From contig SSGH01000014.1 of assembly GCA_008015835.1 (NCBI GenBank), positions 57,763 to 121,762 of the forward strand: a stretch of DNA of 64,000 bases, in the 5' to 3' direction. This document shows positions 56,075 to 64,000 of the stretch, piece by piece. The stretch's first letter is position 1. Every line of letters starts with the position of its first letter. The position numbers were made by a program, and so were the translations under genes. This DNA is from Lysobacter sp. GTDB lineage: Bacteria > Pseudomonadota > Gammaproteobacteria > Xanthomonadales > Xanthomonadaceae. The notes under the pieces are model-generated. The model searched no databases. It saw nothing but the letters and a program-made list of their open reading frames with translations, and had not been told where the DNA came from.

Positions 56075-57768
56075 TCTCCTCCGACGCGCGCCAAGCACGT
56101 CGCGAAATCGATATTGTCGGTCAACGTGCCGTAGCCGACGCCGTGTTGCCCACCCAAACGGCTGCGGCAAAACGCATCCGCAAGGGGGCTTTGCGCGCGC
56201 AGCAGCAGCGACGCTTGCAACGCCAGCGCGAGGCGCTCCACCAAGCGCCGCGCGCCGGATTGCGCGCGTTCGGCGTCGGCCGCCAAGGCTTCGTCCAGCC
56301 GCACCAGCACCGCGGGTAGCGCGGTATCGAACGCGGAATTCAATCCGCGCGCGACCTCTAATTCGGCGCGCAGCGCGGCGACCGCCTGCGGTTCGCGCTG
56401 CAGCGCGCGCAAGGTATCGAGACACTGGATATTGCCGCTGCCTTCCCAGATCGAATTCAGCGGCGCTTGCCGATATAGCCGCGGCAGGATCGAGTCCTCC
56501 ACGTAGCCCGCGCCGCCGAGGCACTCCTGCGCTTCGTTGACGAAAGCCGGCGCGCGTTTGCAGATCCAATACTTGCCGATGGCGGTCGCCGCGCGCGCGA
56601 ACGCCGATTCATGGCGATCGCGCGCGGCGCGATCCACCGCGCCGGCGATGCGCATCGCGAACGCGGTGGCGGCTTCCGATTCGATCGCCAGATCCGCGAG
56701 CACATTGCGCATCAGCGGTTGGTCGATCAATACGCGACCGAACGCATGGCGATGCCGCGCATGGTGCATCGCCTGGATCAAAGCCATCCGCATCTGCGCG
56801 GCCGAGCCGAGCATGCAATCCAGACGCGTCAACATCACCATTTCGATGATGACCGCGACGCCGCGCCCTTCCTCGCCGATGCGATACGCGCGCGCGCCGT
56901 CGAACTCCACTTCCGACGACGCGTTCGACCAATCGCCGAGCTTGTCCTTCAAACGCATCAGGCGGAACGCGTTCTTTTCGCCGTCGGGCAAGCGCCGCGG
57001 CATCAGCAAACAGGTCAGGCCGCCGGGCGCTTGCGCCAACACCAGAAAGCCGTCGCACATCGGCGCGGAAAAGAACCATTTGTGGCCGGTCAAGGCGTAC
57101 TCGCCCTCGCCCGCCAACGGCGCGGCGACGGTGGCGTTGCTGCGCACGTCGCTGCCGCCCTGCCGTTCGGTCATGCCCATGCCGAGGGTGACGCCGCTTT
57201 TCTCGGCGATGGGCACGTCGCGCGGGTCGTACGCGCCCGAGACCGCTTTTTCCACCCATTCGCGCAACGACGGTACGCGTCGCAGCGCGGGCACCGCGGC
57301 ATGCGTCATCGTCAGCGAGCAGCCGCTGCCCGGTTCCACTTGATGATGCAGAAAGCACAGCGCCGCGCGCGCGACGTGACCGCCGGTGAGCGGGCCGGTC
57401 CATTCCGGCGTTTTCCATGCGTGCGGCGCCCACGACAGCCCGACCATGCCGTGCGCGATCGCCTCGGACATGACCTGGTGATACGCAGGATGGAATTCGA
57501 CGCGATCGATGCGATGGCCGAAACGGTCATGCGTGCGCAGACGCGGGCGATCCCGATGCGCGTCCCAACTCGCCGCGTACAGCGCATCGCCGACCAAGCG
57601 GCCGTACGCCGAGAGCGTGGCGTCGAAGCCTTCGCCGCCCTCGCGCGCCACCGCTTCGCGCAGCGCGGCGTCGCCGCTCCACAGATCGCGCGGCGCGAAT
57701 TCCGGGGGTTGGTTGCGTACGCCGAAAGGATCGGCGGGGACGTCTAGGGGCAGCGAAGGGTCCGACAT
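56071..57768 (-). CDS. AidB-like acyl-CoA dehydrogenase
   Basis: A 565-residue flavoprotein of the acyl-CoA dehydrogenase superfamily, of the longer AidB type. Characteristic are MTERQGGSDVRSN, YALTGHKWFFSAP (flavin region) and ECLGGAGYVEDSILPRLYRQAP. The last is close to AidB, which in Escherichia coli is induced by alkylation damage and binds DNA. The C-terminal DNA-binding role cannot be assessed here. It overlaps the L,D-transpeptidase gene by four bases and is transcribed before it. Confidence 0.88.
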   Translation of the reverse strand: MSDPSLPLDVPADPFGVRNQPPEFAPRDLWSGDAALREAVAREGGEGFDATLSAYGRLVGDALYAASWDAHRDRPRLRTHDRFGHRIDRVEFHPAYHQVMSEAIAHGMVGLSWAPHAWKTPEWTGPLTGGHVARAALCFLHHQVEPGSGCSLTMTHAAVPALRRVPSLREWVEKAVSGAYDPRDVPIAEKSGVTLGMGMTERQGGSDVRSNATVAAPLAGEGEYALTGHKWFFSAPMCDGFLVLAQAPGGLTCLLMPRRLPDGEKNAFRLMRLKDKLGDWSNASSEVEFDGARAYRIGEEGRGVAVIIEMVMLTRLDCMLGSAAQMRMALIQAMHHARHRHAFGRVLIDQPLMRNVLADLAIESEAATAFAMRIAGAVDRAARDRHESAFARAATAIGKYWICKRAPAFVNEAQECLGGAGYVEDSILPRLYRQAPLNSIWEGSGNIQCLDTLRALQREPQAVAALRAELEVARGLNSAFDTALPAVLVRLDEALAADAERAQSGARRLVERLALALQASLLLRAQSPLADAFCRSRLGGQHGVGYGTLTDNIDFATCLARVGGE

Positions 57769-57917
57769 CGAATTCGCCTCGGGGGAAGCGGCCTCACTGT
57801 ATCAGTTCGTCGAAAAAAGCGACCGTACGAGAGATCGTCCTCATCGCGAAGGCGGCGCAGCGCCGGCGCGATGGAATACGCGCGAACCCGCGCGCGGACA
57901 CGACGTTCCCGCCTACG

Positions 57918-57943
57918 AAAAAAGCCCCGCCTAAGCGGGGCTT
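57918..57943 (-). terminator. Rho-independent terminator of the third cold-shock gene
   Basis: A 9-bp stem (AAGCCCCGC with its complement) with a CTAA loop is followed on the minus strand by a run of T. Confidence 0.8.
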
Positions 57944-58016
57944 CGAAGGATCGTTCGCGTCCGCGTTCTCGGCCGGTCGGCGATGTGTTGCGACCGCTCC
58001 GACGACGCGACGCGAT

Positions 58017-58223
58017 TCAGGCGACGGGCACGACGCTGGCGGCTTGCGCGCCTTTCGGTCCGGTGGTCACCTCGTAGCTCACGCGTTGCCCTTCTTGCAG
58101 ACTGCGGAAGCCTTTGGCGTTGATCGCGGAAAAATGCACGAATACGTCGGCGCTTCCGTCTTCCGGGGCGATGAACCCAAATCCCTTTGCATCGTTGAAC
58201 CACTTCACTGTTCCGTACGGCAT
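58017..58223 (-). CDS. csp: Cold-shock domain protein, third copy
   Basis: A 68-residue cold-shock domain: KGFGFI (RNP1) and VFVHF (RNP2). It diverges clearly from the tandem pair at 2.4-2.9 kb (ending [11 protein letters not shown]), so it belongs to a different csp subgroup. The ATG at 58223 is preceded by GAGGTT and GAGGAAT. It stands alone with its own terminator. Confidence 0.93.
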   Translation of the reverse strand: MPYGTVKWFNDAKGFGFIAPEDGSADVFVHFSAINAKGFRSLQEGQRVSYEVTTGPKGAQAASVVPVA

Positions 58224-58382
58224 ATTCCTCGAACCTCGTCTGATATTGGCCTGAGTGTTGCGCATGCGCGGGGCCTCGCCCCCCGGCGCAGGCGGAGTAT
58301 GCCTGAGCGGATCGGCCTTGCAAGAGGGTGACCAGGGCGGGCGGACCCTCGCATCGGTCGCCGCGCCGGGCGCGACCGAAGC

Positions 58383-59135
58383 TCAGCCGCGCAGCAGCGC
58401 GTCCAGCAGTGCCGCCAACCCGGCGCTGGCCGCCTCGACGTTCGCCAGCACCTCGGCGAGCGTGATCTGCTCGTCCGGATGGGGACCCGCGCCCGCGGCC
58501 CAGTTCGCGACGATCGCCAAACACGCGTAATCCAAGCCGAATTCGCGCGCCAAGCCCGCTTCGGGCATGCCGGTCATGCCGACCAGATCGCAGCCGTCGC
58601 GACGCATACGCGCGATTTCGGCCTTGGTCTCCAAGCGCGGCCCCTGGGTTGCGCCGTAGCAACCGCCGTCGACCACCGCGACGCCGGCCGCGACCGCGGC
58701 GCGCAGAACGTCCGCGCGCAGCGTCGGCGTATACGGGTCGCCGAAGTCGACGTGCAGCACCTCGGTGCCCTCCTCTTCGCAGAGGGTGGAAATCCGGCCC
58801 CAGGTGTAATCGATCAGTTGATCCGGACAGGCCAAGACCCGCGGCCCGAAACGTTCGCCGATGCCGCCGACGGTGTTCAAGGCCAATACGCGGCCGGCGC
58901 CCAGCGCTTTGAGCGCGGCGAGATTCGCGCGATAGTTGATTTTGTGCGGCGGCACGGAGTGGCCTTCGCCGTGCCGCGCGAGAAACGCGACGCGACGGCC
59001 GGCCAGCATGCCGACGCGCACCGGCCCGGACGGCGCGCCGTAGCGCGTGACCGGCTGATGGCTTTCGACGTTCTCGAGCGCGGCCAGCTTATACAGGCCG
59101 GTGCCGCCGATGATGGCGAGCGCGATGTCGCTCAT
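58383..59135 (-). CDS. S-methyl-5'-thioinosine / methylthioadenosine phosphorylase family
   Basis: A 250-residue nucleoside phosphorylase of the MTAP/PNP type. The start IIGGTGLYKLAALE, RHGEGHSVPPHKINYRANL, and the base-binding region VGMTGMPEAGLAREFGLDYACLAIVANWAAG are typical. The MTIP subgroup from Pseudomonas is usually found next to hpt, as here. It salvages the purine and methylthioribose part of methylthioinosine. I chose the ATG at 59135, with AAGGA six bases upstream; the overlapping ATG at 59141 is an alternative. It is last in the CYTH-nagZ-hpt operon. Confidence 0.88.
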   Translation of the reverse strand: MSDIALAIIGGTGLYKLAALENVESHQPVTRYGAPSGPVRVGMLAGRRVAFLARHGEGHSVPPHKINYRANLAALKALGAGRVLALNTVGGIGERFGPRVLACPDQLIDYTWGRISTLCEEEGTEVLHVDFGDPYTPTLRADVLRAAVAAGVAVVDGGCYGATQGPRLETKAEIARMRRDGCDLVGMTGMPEAGLAREFGLDYACLAIVANWAAGAGPHPDEQITLAEVLANVEAASAGLAALLDALLRG

Positions 59136-59137
59136 CC

Positions 59138-59737
59138 TCATTCCTTCAGGGCGTAAATCGCGGGCAGATTGCGGCCTTGTTCGCGATAGTCCATGCCGTA
59201 GCCGAACACGTAGCGGTCCGGCACTTCGACGCCGACGTAATCGGCTTCGATCTCGTCGACGCAGCGGTCGTGCACTTTGCGCGCCAGCACCGCGACGCGC
59301 ACATCGTCGGCGCCTTGGTCTTCGCACCAGCGCTTCACCGCCAGCAGAGTGTGGCCTTCGTCGAGGATGTCGTCGGCCAGCAGCACGCGGCGTCCGCGCA
59401 TCGGCGTCGCCGGGCGATGCAGCCACGCCAACCCGGAACCTGAGGTGCTGCCGCGGTAGCGCGTCGCGTGCAGATAATCGAATTCCAGATCCAAGCCGCG
59501 CTCGCCCAACGCGAACGCGAGCTGCGCGGCGAACGGTAGGCCGCCGTGCATGATCGTCACGTACAGCGGCGGAAGCTCGGGCGTGCCGTCTTCGGGGAGC
59601 GCAGGATCGGCGACGGCAGGATCGGCGTAATCCGCGCGAATCGCGTCGGCGATGCGCCCGATCGCGGCATCGAGGGCGGCCCGATCGAACAGCAGATCGG
59701 CATCGCGCAGCGCTTCGGCCAAACGCGGCGCGGTCAT
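59138..59737 (-). CDS. hpt: Hypoxanthine-guanine phosphoribosyltransferase
   Basis: A 199-residue enzyme that makes IMP/GMP from hypoxanthine/guanine and PRPP. The PRPP loop is VLLADDILDEGHTL, and KVHDRCVDEIEADYVGVEVPDRYVFGYGMDY is characteristic of the hpt branch. An insertion of acidic/Pro residues near 40-55 (ADPALPEDGTPELPP) is unusual. It overlaps nagZ by four bases, so expression is coupled. Confidence 0.92.
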   Translation of the reverse strand: MTAPRLAEALRDADLLFDRAALDAAIGRIADAIRADYADPAVADPALPEDGTPELPPLYVTIMHGGLPFAAQLAFALGERGLDLEFDYLHATRYRGSTSGSGLAWLHRPATPMRGRRVLLADDILDEGHTLLAVKRWCEDQGADDVRVAVLARKVHDRCVDEIEADYVGVEVPDRYVFGYGMDYREQGRNLPAIYALKE

Positions 59738-60816
59738 GCGCGCTCTCCGCTGGTGACGGCGCCGCTGATGGCGGCACCGCCGATCGACGCGACGGCGAGT
59801 TCGCTCGCGACCTCAGCCCCGCCGAGTTCCGCCGCCAATCGCGCTTGCGCGTCGCCGTAGCGCGCGTCGGCGGTCAACGTCGTCCATGCGGGCGCGTCGC
59901 GGCCCATCACGCTCGCCAATGCGTTCGGGTCGAAACGACGATCATCGACCGCCGCCAGCGATTCCTCGACCAAATCCGGATGACAGACCAACACCGCATC
60001 GCACCCCGCGTCCAAATGCGCATCGATGCGCTGTTTGACGCCGCCGGCCGAGAACGCCGCGGCCATCCCGATATCGTCGGAAAACACGATGCCGCGGAAA
60101 CCCATGCGTTCGCGCAGCACGGTGCGAATCCAGAACGGCGAATAGCCCGCGGGTTCCGGCGCCACCTGCGGATACACCACATGCGCCAGCATCACCGCTT
60201 CGGCGCCGGCCTCGATCCCAGCGACGAACGGCACCAGATCGAGCGCGGCGATCGCGTCCAACGAACGATCGTCCACCGCATCGTCGAAATGCGTGTCCTC
60301 GCGCACCGAGCCGTGGCCCGGGAAGTGCTTGATCGTCGCCGCCATGCCCCCGCCGTGCATACCGCGCACGTAGGCCTTCGCGAATTCCGCCACGATCTGC
60401 GGGCTCTCCGAAAATGCGCGATCGCCGATCGCCAGATTGCCGCGCCCCAAGTCCACCACCGGCGCGAAACTCAGATCCACGCCGCTGGCGCGCACTTCGC
60501 TGGCCATCAACCACGCGTGTTCTTCGGCCAACGCCAGCGCGCGCGCGGGGTCGGCGGCATAGGCGCGCGCGAAGCGTTCCAGCGGCGGCAGATCGCTATA
60601 GCCCTCGCGGAAACGCTGCACGCGGCCGCCTTCCTGATCGACGCAGATCAATTGCGGCCGCGGCGTCGCTTCGCGGATCGCGGCGCACAACTCGGCGATT
60701 TGCGCTTTCGACGCGAAGTTGCGCTTGAACAGAATGACGCCGCCGCAGCCGTCGTGCTGCAGCCAGTCGCGTTCGCGCGCGGTCAGTTCGGTACCGGCGA
60801 CGCCGATCACAAGCAT
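59734..60816 (-). CDS. nagZ: Beta-N-acetylhexosaminidase NagZ
   Basis: A 360-residue family-3 glycoside hydrolase. It removes N-acetylglucosamine from anhydromuropeptides during peptidoglycan recycling in the cytoplasm. VDQEGGRVQRFREG, KHFPGHGSV and the nucleophile Asp in FSDDIGMAAAF are present. The start at 60816 overlaps the CYTH stop by ten bases. No signal peptide, as expected for NagZ. Confidence 0.95.
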   Translation of the reverse strand: MLVIGVAGTELTARERDWLQHDGCGGVILFKRNFASKAQIAELCAAIREATPRPQLICVDQEGGRVQRFREGYSDLPPLERFARAYAADPARALALAEEHAWLMASEVRASGVDLSFAPVVDLGRGNLAIGDRAFSESPQIVAEFAKAYVRGMHGGGMAATIKHFPGHGSVREDTHFDDAVDDRSLDAIAALDLVPFVAGIEAGAEAVMLAHVVYPQVAPEPAGYSPFWIRTVLRERMGFRGIVFSDDIGMAAAFSAGGVKQRIDAHLDAGCDAVLVCHPDLVEESLAAVDDRRFDPNALASVMGRDAPAWTTLTADARYGDAQARLAAELGGAEVASELAVASIGGAAISGAVTSGERA

Positions 60817-61340
60817 GGTGTGGACTCCAGATCGGCCGCGGCGCGTTCGTCCTCGCTCCATTGCGAATACGGGCGCGAAGCCAAAGCGAGATTGTAATAG
60901 CGCAGGCTGTCGGTGACTTCCATGCCCAACCACCCGGGCCGTTCGAACCCTTCGTCGCCCGAAGACAATTCGATCTCGGCGACGATCAAACCGGCGTTCT
61001 CGTCGAGGAATTCGTCGATTTCCCAGCGATGGTCGCCGTGATCCAGCAGATGTCTGGATTTGCGGATCAGGCCGCCCACGCACAGCGACAGCAGTTCCTG
61101 CGCGTCGGCCAGCGGCAGCGCGTAATCGAATTCCTGACGGGTGTGGCCGGCTTCGCGCGACTTGATGTTCAACCGCGCTTCGGCGCCTTCGATCCGGACC
61201 CGCACCGAAGCGCGCTGCGCGCCGATGTCCATGGCCCGTTGATCGTTGATGTAGCCCTGCGCCATCGGCACCGTCTCGTGGACGCCGGCGCGCCACGCGT
61301 CGCCGACGACCAGGAATTTGCGTTCGATTTCGATGCCCAT
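60807..61340 (-). CDS. CYTH-domain protein (inorganic triphosphatase/adenylate cyclase fold)
   Basis: A 177-residue CYTH protein. The signature ExExK is EIERK at the start (MGIEIERKFLVVGDAW), and RVRIEGAEARLNIKSREAG and EFDYALPLADAQELL follow. Members hydrolyse inorganic triphosphate or other polyphosphate compounds with a divalent metal. The ATG at 61340 immediately precedes the motif. First gene of the CYTH-nagZ-hpt-mtip operon. Confidence 0.9.
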   Translation of the reverse strand: MGIEIERKFLVVGDAWRAGVHETVPMAQGYINDQRAMDIGAQRASVRVRIEGAEARLNIKSREAGHTRQEFDYALPLADAQELLSLCVGGLIRKSRHLLDHGDHRWEIDEFLDENAGLIVAEIELSSGDEGFERPGWLGMEVTDSLRYYNLALASRPYSQWSEDERAAADLESTPCL

Positions 61341-61572
61341 GGCCTTCGCCGGCTGCTTGCGGCCGGGGATTGTAGCCCGCCCCCGCGCCATGCGTCGGGC
61401 CGCGCCGAAACTGCGACGGCCGCGCATCGGCGCGCTTGCGCACGCGTGATAGCATGGAACCGTCGTATCCGGCGATTAACGATAGCGTAACAATTCCCCC
61501 GGCCAACGCATCGCCTCGCGGCGGTTCCGACGATCCGGAACGCGCGAACGCATCGACCATAGGATCAACGCC

Positions 61573-64000
61573 ATGAGCAGTGGACAACACCCGGAAGGCA
61601 ACGCGCCCCTGCCGTCGTTCGCGGATCTCGATCCGCGCGCGACCCCGCAAGACGGCCCTACGCAAGAAGCCAGCCCGATCGAGGTATTGGTCGAAAGCTT
61701 CGACGCTTCCGCGCTCGATGTCGGCGATCCCGATCAACTCCAAGACGCCGGCCTCGCCGGTTTGGTGGTGACGCCGGGCGAACGCAAGCTGTCGCGAGGC
61801 GAGCTGTCGCGATTGATCGCCGCGCGCCGTCGCGGCAACGACGGCATCGACGACCCGACGCCCCAGCAGGTGCAGTCCAACTACGCGCAATCCCAACAGC
61901 CGTCGCCCTCGCAGGACGAACAACTCGCGCGCAATGCGCACAACGCCGCATCGGCGTCCGACGCGCGTTACGCGTACGACGATCTCTACGCGAACGCCGA
62001 CGGCGATTCATCGAACGCGAGCGGCAGCGGCGGCGGAACGCGCTTCGAGAAAGCATCGTCCGCCGACCCGACGACGAGCCACTCCTCCAACGCCGGTCAG
62101 CGCGTCGACTACAACGCGAACAGCGACAGCGCTTCGAGCGCGAACGCGTCGAGCGCGAACGCATCCGGCGCGAGCGGCGCTACCGACGCGGCGGCGTCCT
62201 CATCTTCGTCCAGCGGCGGCGGTATGCGCGTCGAACGCGCGGCGGTCGATCCGAGCGCCAGCCAGAACGCGAATCAGAACGCCGCGAAATCGAACTTCAA
62301 CGCCGCGACCGACGCCAACGCTTCGGCGAACGCCAACGGCGCCACCGGCGCAGCCAATGCGAGCGGTTCGGCTTCCAGCGCCGCCTCCGGCGCGTCGAGT
62401 TCGTCCTCCGGCACCGGCGGCGGCATTCGCATCGAAAAAGCCGACGTGAACGCTAATGCGACCGCGGCGACGGGCAAGAACGGCGCCGACGCCACCGGTA
62501 CGAACGCATCGGGTACCAATGCGTCCGGCACGAATGCATCCGGGACGGCGGCCTCGAGCGCGTCGGGCTCGGCCGCATCGTCGGCGTCGGGCGCTGCGAG
62601 TTCGAGCGCGTCCGGCGCGGCTAGCGGCACCGGCGGCGGCATCAAAATCGAGAAAACCGACCCCACCGCGGCGCAGGGCGCCGCGAGCGGCGGCAAGAAC
62701 GGAACCGCCGACGGCAGCGCGGCGAACGCCAGCGGGACGCACGCCGGCGCGTCCGGTACGAACGCCAGCGGCACCGGTTCGACCGCCTCCGGCGCCAGCG
62801 GCACGGCCTCGGGCAGCAGCGGCACGGCGGGCGGCACCAAGATCGAGAAGAGCGGCAGCGACGCCGAATCGAGCGCCAGCGGCACCGCCGGCGGTACGAA
62901 GATCGAGAAGCGCGACCCGAACGCCGCGAACGCCTCCAACTCCGCCGCGAACGCTTCGGCCACCGGCGCGAAAGACGCCGGCAGCGCCAGCGGCTCCGCG
63001 CCGGCGTCCAAACCCGCCGAGACGCCCGCGCCCCAAGCGGCCGCGAAACCGGGCGATGCCGCCCCGACGGCCGCCAGCGCCAAACCCGCCGATGCACCGG
63101 CAGCGCAGGCCGCGAAGCCCGGGGATGCGCCGGCTGCGCAAGCCGCGAAACCTGCGGACGCGCCCGGCACGCAAGCGGCGAAGCCCGCCGAACCCACTGC
63201 GCAAGCCGCCAAGCCCGGCGGCGACGCCCCGGCCGCGCAGGCCGCGAAGCCCAGCGAAGCCCCTGGGGCGCAGGCGAGCAAACCCGCGGAGCCCGCGGCC
63301 TCTGCGGCGAAACCCGCCGAAGCGCCCAGCACGCAGGCGACCAAACCGACCGAGCCTGCAGCGTCCGCGGCGAAACCGACGGAAGCCCCGGGCGCGCAGG
63401 CCAAGCCTGCGCAACCGACCGAACCGGGCGCGCAGACGAAGCCCGCTCAAACCGCCGAGCCGGGCGCTCAAGGCAAACCTACGCAGCCGGCAGACCCTAG
63501 CGCGCAGGCGAAACCGGCCCAGGCAGCGGATCCCAACGCCGCGCCGCGCGGCGCGGCCAATGCCACCCCTCCCGGCCCGACAACGCCGACCACACCGACC
63601 TCGCCGACCAATACGCCGAACGCGGCGGGCGCGAATCCCGGCGCCACCGCGGCACCGGGCGCGACGGCCACCACGCCCGGCGGAACGAATACCCCAGCGA
63701 CCGGCAGCACGAATCCGACAACGGGCGCGAACACCACGCCAGGCGCGAATGCGGCTGCGCCGACCGGCAACAACCCGACCTCCGGTGCGAACACCACGCC
63801 AGGCGCGAACGCGACCGCGCCGACCGGCAACAACCCGACCTCCGGCGCGAACACCACGCCGGGCGCGAACGCGACCGCGCCGACCGGCAACAACCCGACC
63901 TCCGGCGCGAACACCACGCAGGGCACAAACGCGACCGCACCGACCGGCAACAACCCGACCTCCGGCGCGAATACCACGCCAGGCGCGAACGCGACCGCGC
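61573..64000 (+). CDS. Giant low-complexity repeat protein, N-terminal part (runs off the window)
   Basis: An open frame of at least 809 codons, with no stop before base 64000. The ATG follows AGGATCAACGCC, a fair binding site. There is no signal peptide. Residues 1-150 are mixed (MSSGQHPEGNAPLPSFADL, RKLSRGELSRLIAARRRG). From about residue 150 it is Ala/Ser/Asn/Gly/Thr-rich with six short basic motifs of the form GG-x-[KR]-[FIV]-E-[KR]. A Lys/Pro/Ala repeat zone follows at 62990-63520, then a 20-residue repeat (ANTTPGANATAPTGNNPTSG) encoded by 60-bp units. A surface or matrix role is possible but unproven. Confidence 0.75.
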   Translation, partial: MSSGQHPEGNAPLPSFADLDPRATPQDGPTQEASPIEVLVESFDASALDVGDPDQLQDAGLAGLVVTPGERKLSRGELSRLIAARRRGNDGIDDPTPQQVQSNYAQSQQPSPSQDEQLARNAHNAASASDARYAYDDLYANADGDSSNASGSGGGTRFEKASSADPTTSHSSNAGQRVDYNANSDSASSANASSANASGASGATDAAASSSSSSGGGMRVERAAVDPSASQNANQNAAKSNFNAATDANASANANGATGAANASGSASSAASGASSSSSGTGGGIRIEKADVNANATAATGKNGADATGTNASGTNASGTNASGTAASSASGSAASSASGAASSSASGAASGTGGGIKIEKTDPTAAQGAASGGKNGTADGSAANASGTHAGASGTNASGTGSTASGASGTASGSSGTAGGTKIEKSGSDAESSASGTAGGTKIEKRDPNAANASNSAANASATGAKDAGSASGSAPASKPAETPAPQAAAKPGDAAPTAASAKPADAPAAQAAKPGDAPAAQAAKPADAPGTQAAKPAEPTAQAAKPGGDAPAAQAAKPSEAPGAQASKPAEPAASAAKPAEAPSTQATKPTEPAASAAKPTEAPGAQAKPAQPTEPGAQTKPAQTAEPGAQGKPTQPADPSAQAKPAQAADPNAAPRGAANATPPGPTTPTTPTSPTNTPNAAGANPGATAAPGATATTPGGTNTPATGSTNPTTGANTTPGANAAAPTGNNPTSGANTTPGANATAPTGNNPTSGANTTPGANATAPTGNNPTSGANTTQGTNATAPTGNNPTSGANTTPGANATA
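62990..63520 (+). repeat. Lys-Pro-Ala-rich degenerate repeat zone
   Basis: About fifteen degenerate units of roughly 11 residues of the form KPAEAPxAQAA (for example KPADAPAAQAA, KPGDAPAAQAA, KPSEAPGAQAS) in the large protein. The nucleotide copies are diverged, so the array is old. Confidence 0.75.
63721..64000 (+). repeat. 60-bp tandem repeat array
   Basis: At least four and a half copies of an exact 60-bp period run to the end of the window. Later copies differ only at a few positions, so expansion or contraction is probably recent. Each unit encodes 20 residues and keeps the reading frame. Confidence 0.9.

Noticed and set aside
62200..63471. Long minus-strand open frames of 376-423 codons opposite the large repeat protein
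   Set aside because: They are Gly/Arg/Ala-rich mirrors of the plus-strand repeats with no start signals. The plus-strand frame is continuous from a ribosome-binding site and has clear in-frame repeats.
63721..64000. The regular 60-bp repeats as a CRISPR array
   Set aside because: The units abut with no unique spacers, keep one reading frame and encode a 20-residue peptide repeat. No cas genes are in the window.

Overview
The window is 64 kb of very GC-rich proteobacterial chromosome. The housekeeping gene order is that of the Xanthomonadaceae/Lysobacteraceae: leuS-lptE-holA-nadD-rsfS-rlmH, then maf-rng-yhdP-tldD and darP/pmbA. A GTAG-headed REP cluster of the type known from Stenotrophomonas fits the same family. 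A Lysobacter-like organism is the best guess; the genus cannot be fixed from sequence reading alone. I saw no rRNA, tRNA, insertion sequence, prophage or CRISPR array.

Layout. 1-3 kb: the end of a Dcp peptidase, a sirtuin, a DUF3298-like lipoprotein and two tandem cold-shock genes with their own terminators. 3.7-13.8 kb: rhomboid protease, POT peptide transporter, GST, M14 carboxypeptidase, Uup, SelO and TrhO. 13.9-19.2 kb: the most interesting stretch, a minus-strand run of an iodotyrosine-deiodinase-like flavoprotein, a GNAT acetyltransferase, a borosin-type alpha-N-methyltransferase and a 93-residue candidate precursor peptide. It continues into a TPR-GGDEF diguanylate cyclase and an HD-type hydrolase. 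19.5-22.1 kb: tilS, xseB, ispA. 22.3-25.7 kb: DUF4870, DUF1501 and DUF1800 genes. 25.9-31.1 kb: a six-gene signalling operon with a Ras-like GTPase, two roadblock proteins, an ABC-ATPase/dual-specificity-phosphatase fusion and a ferredoxin-reductase/globin fusion.

31.9-42.5 kb: DUF4870, pmbA, darP, a REP cluster, tldD, yhdP, rng, maf. 42.6-45.5 kb: three plus-strand genes (SIMPL, TonB, old yellow enzyme) sitting between maf and rlmH. 45.6-51.9 kb: rlmH, a small Cys/His-rich gene, rsfS, nadD, holA, lptE, leuS. 52.3-58.2 kb: a free-standing H-NOX protein, a large SPFH protein, an L,D-transpeptidase overlapping an AidB-like acyl-CoA dehydrogenase, and a third cold-shock gene. 58.4-61.3 kb: an overlapping operon CYTH-nagZ-hpt-mtip for peptidoglycan recycling and purine salvage. 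61.6 kb to the end: the start of a giant low-complexity repeat protein that runs off the window.

The main candidate for an undescribed system is the split-borosin RiPP locus at 16.5-19.2 kb. The methyltransferase would N-methylate the backbone of the separately encoded peptide, and the GNAT and flavoprotein are candidate tailoring enzymes. The GTPase/roadblock/ABC-phosphatase/globin operon is the second.
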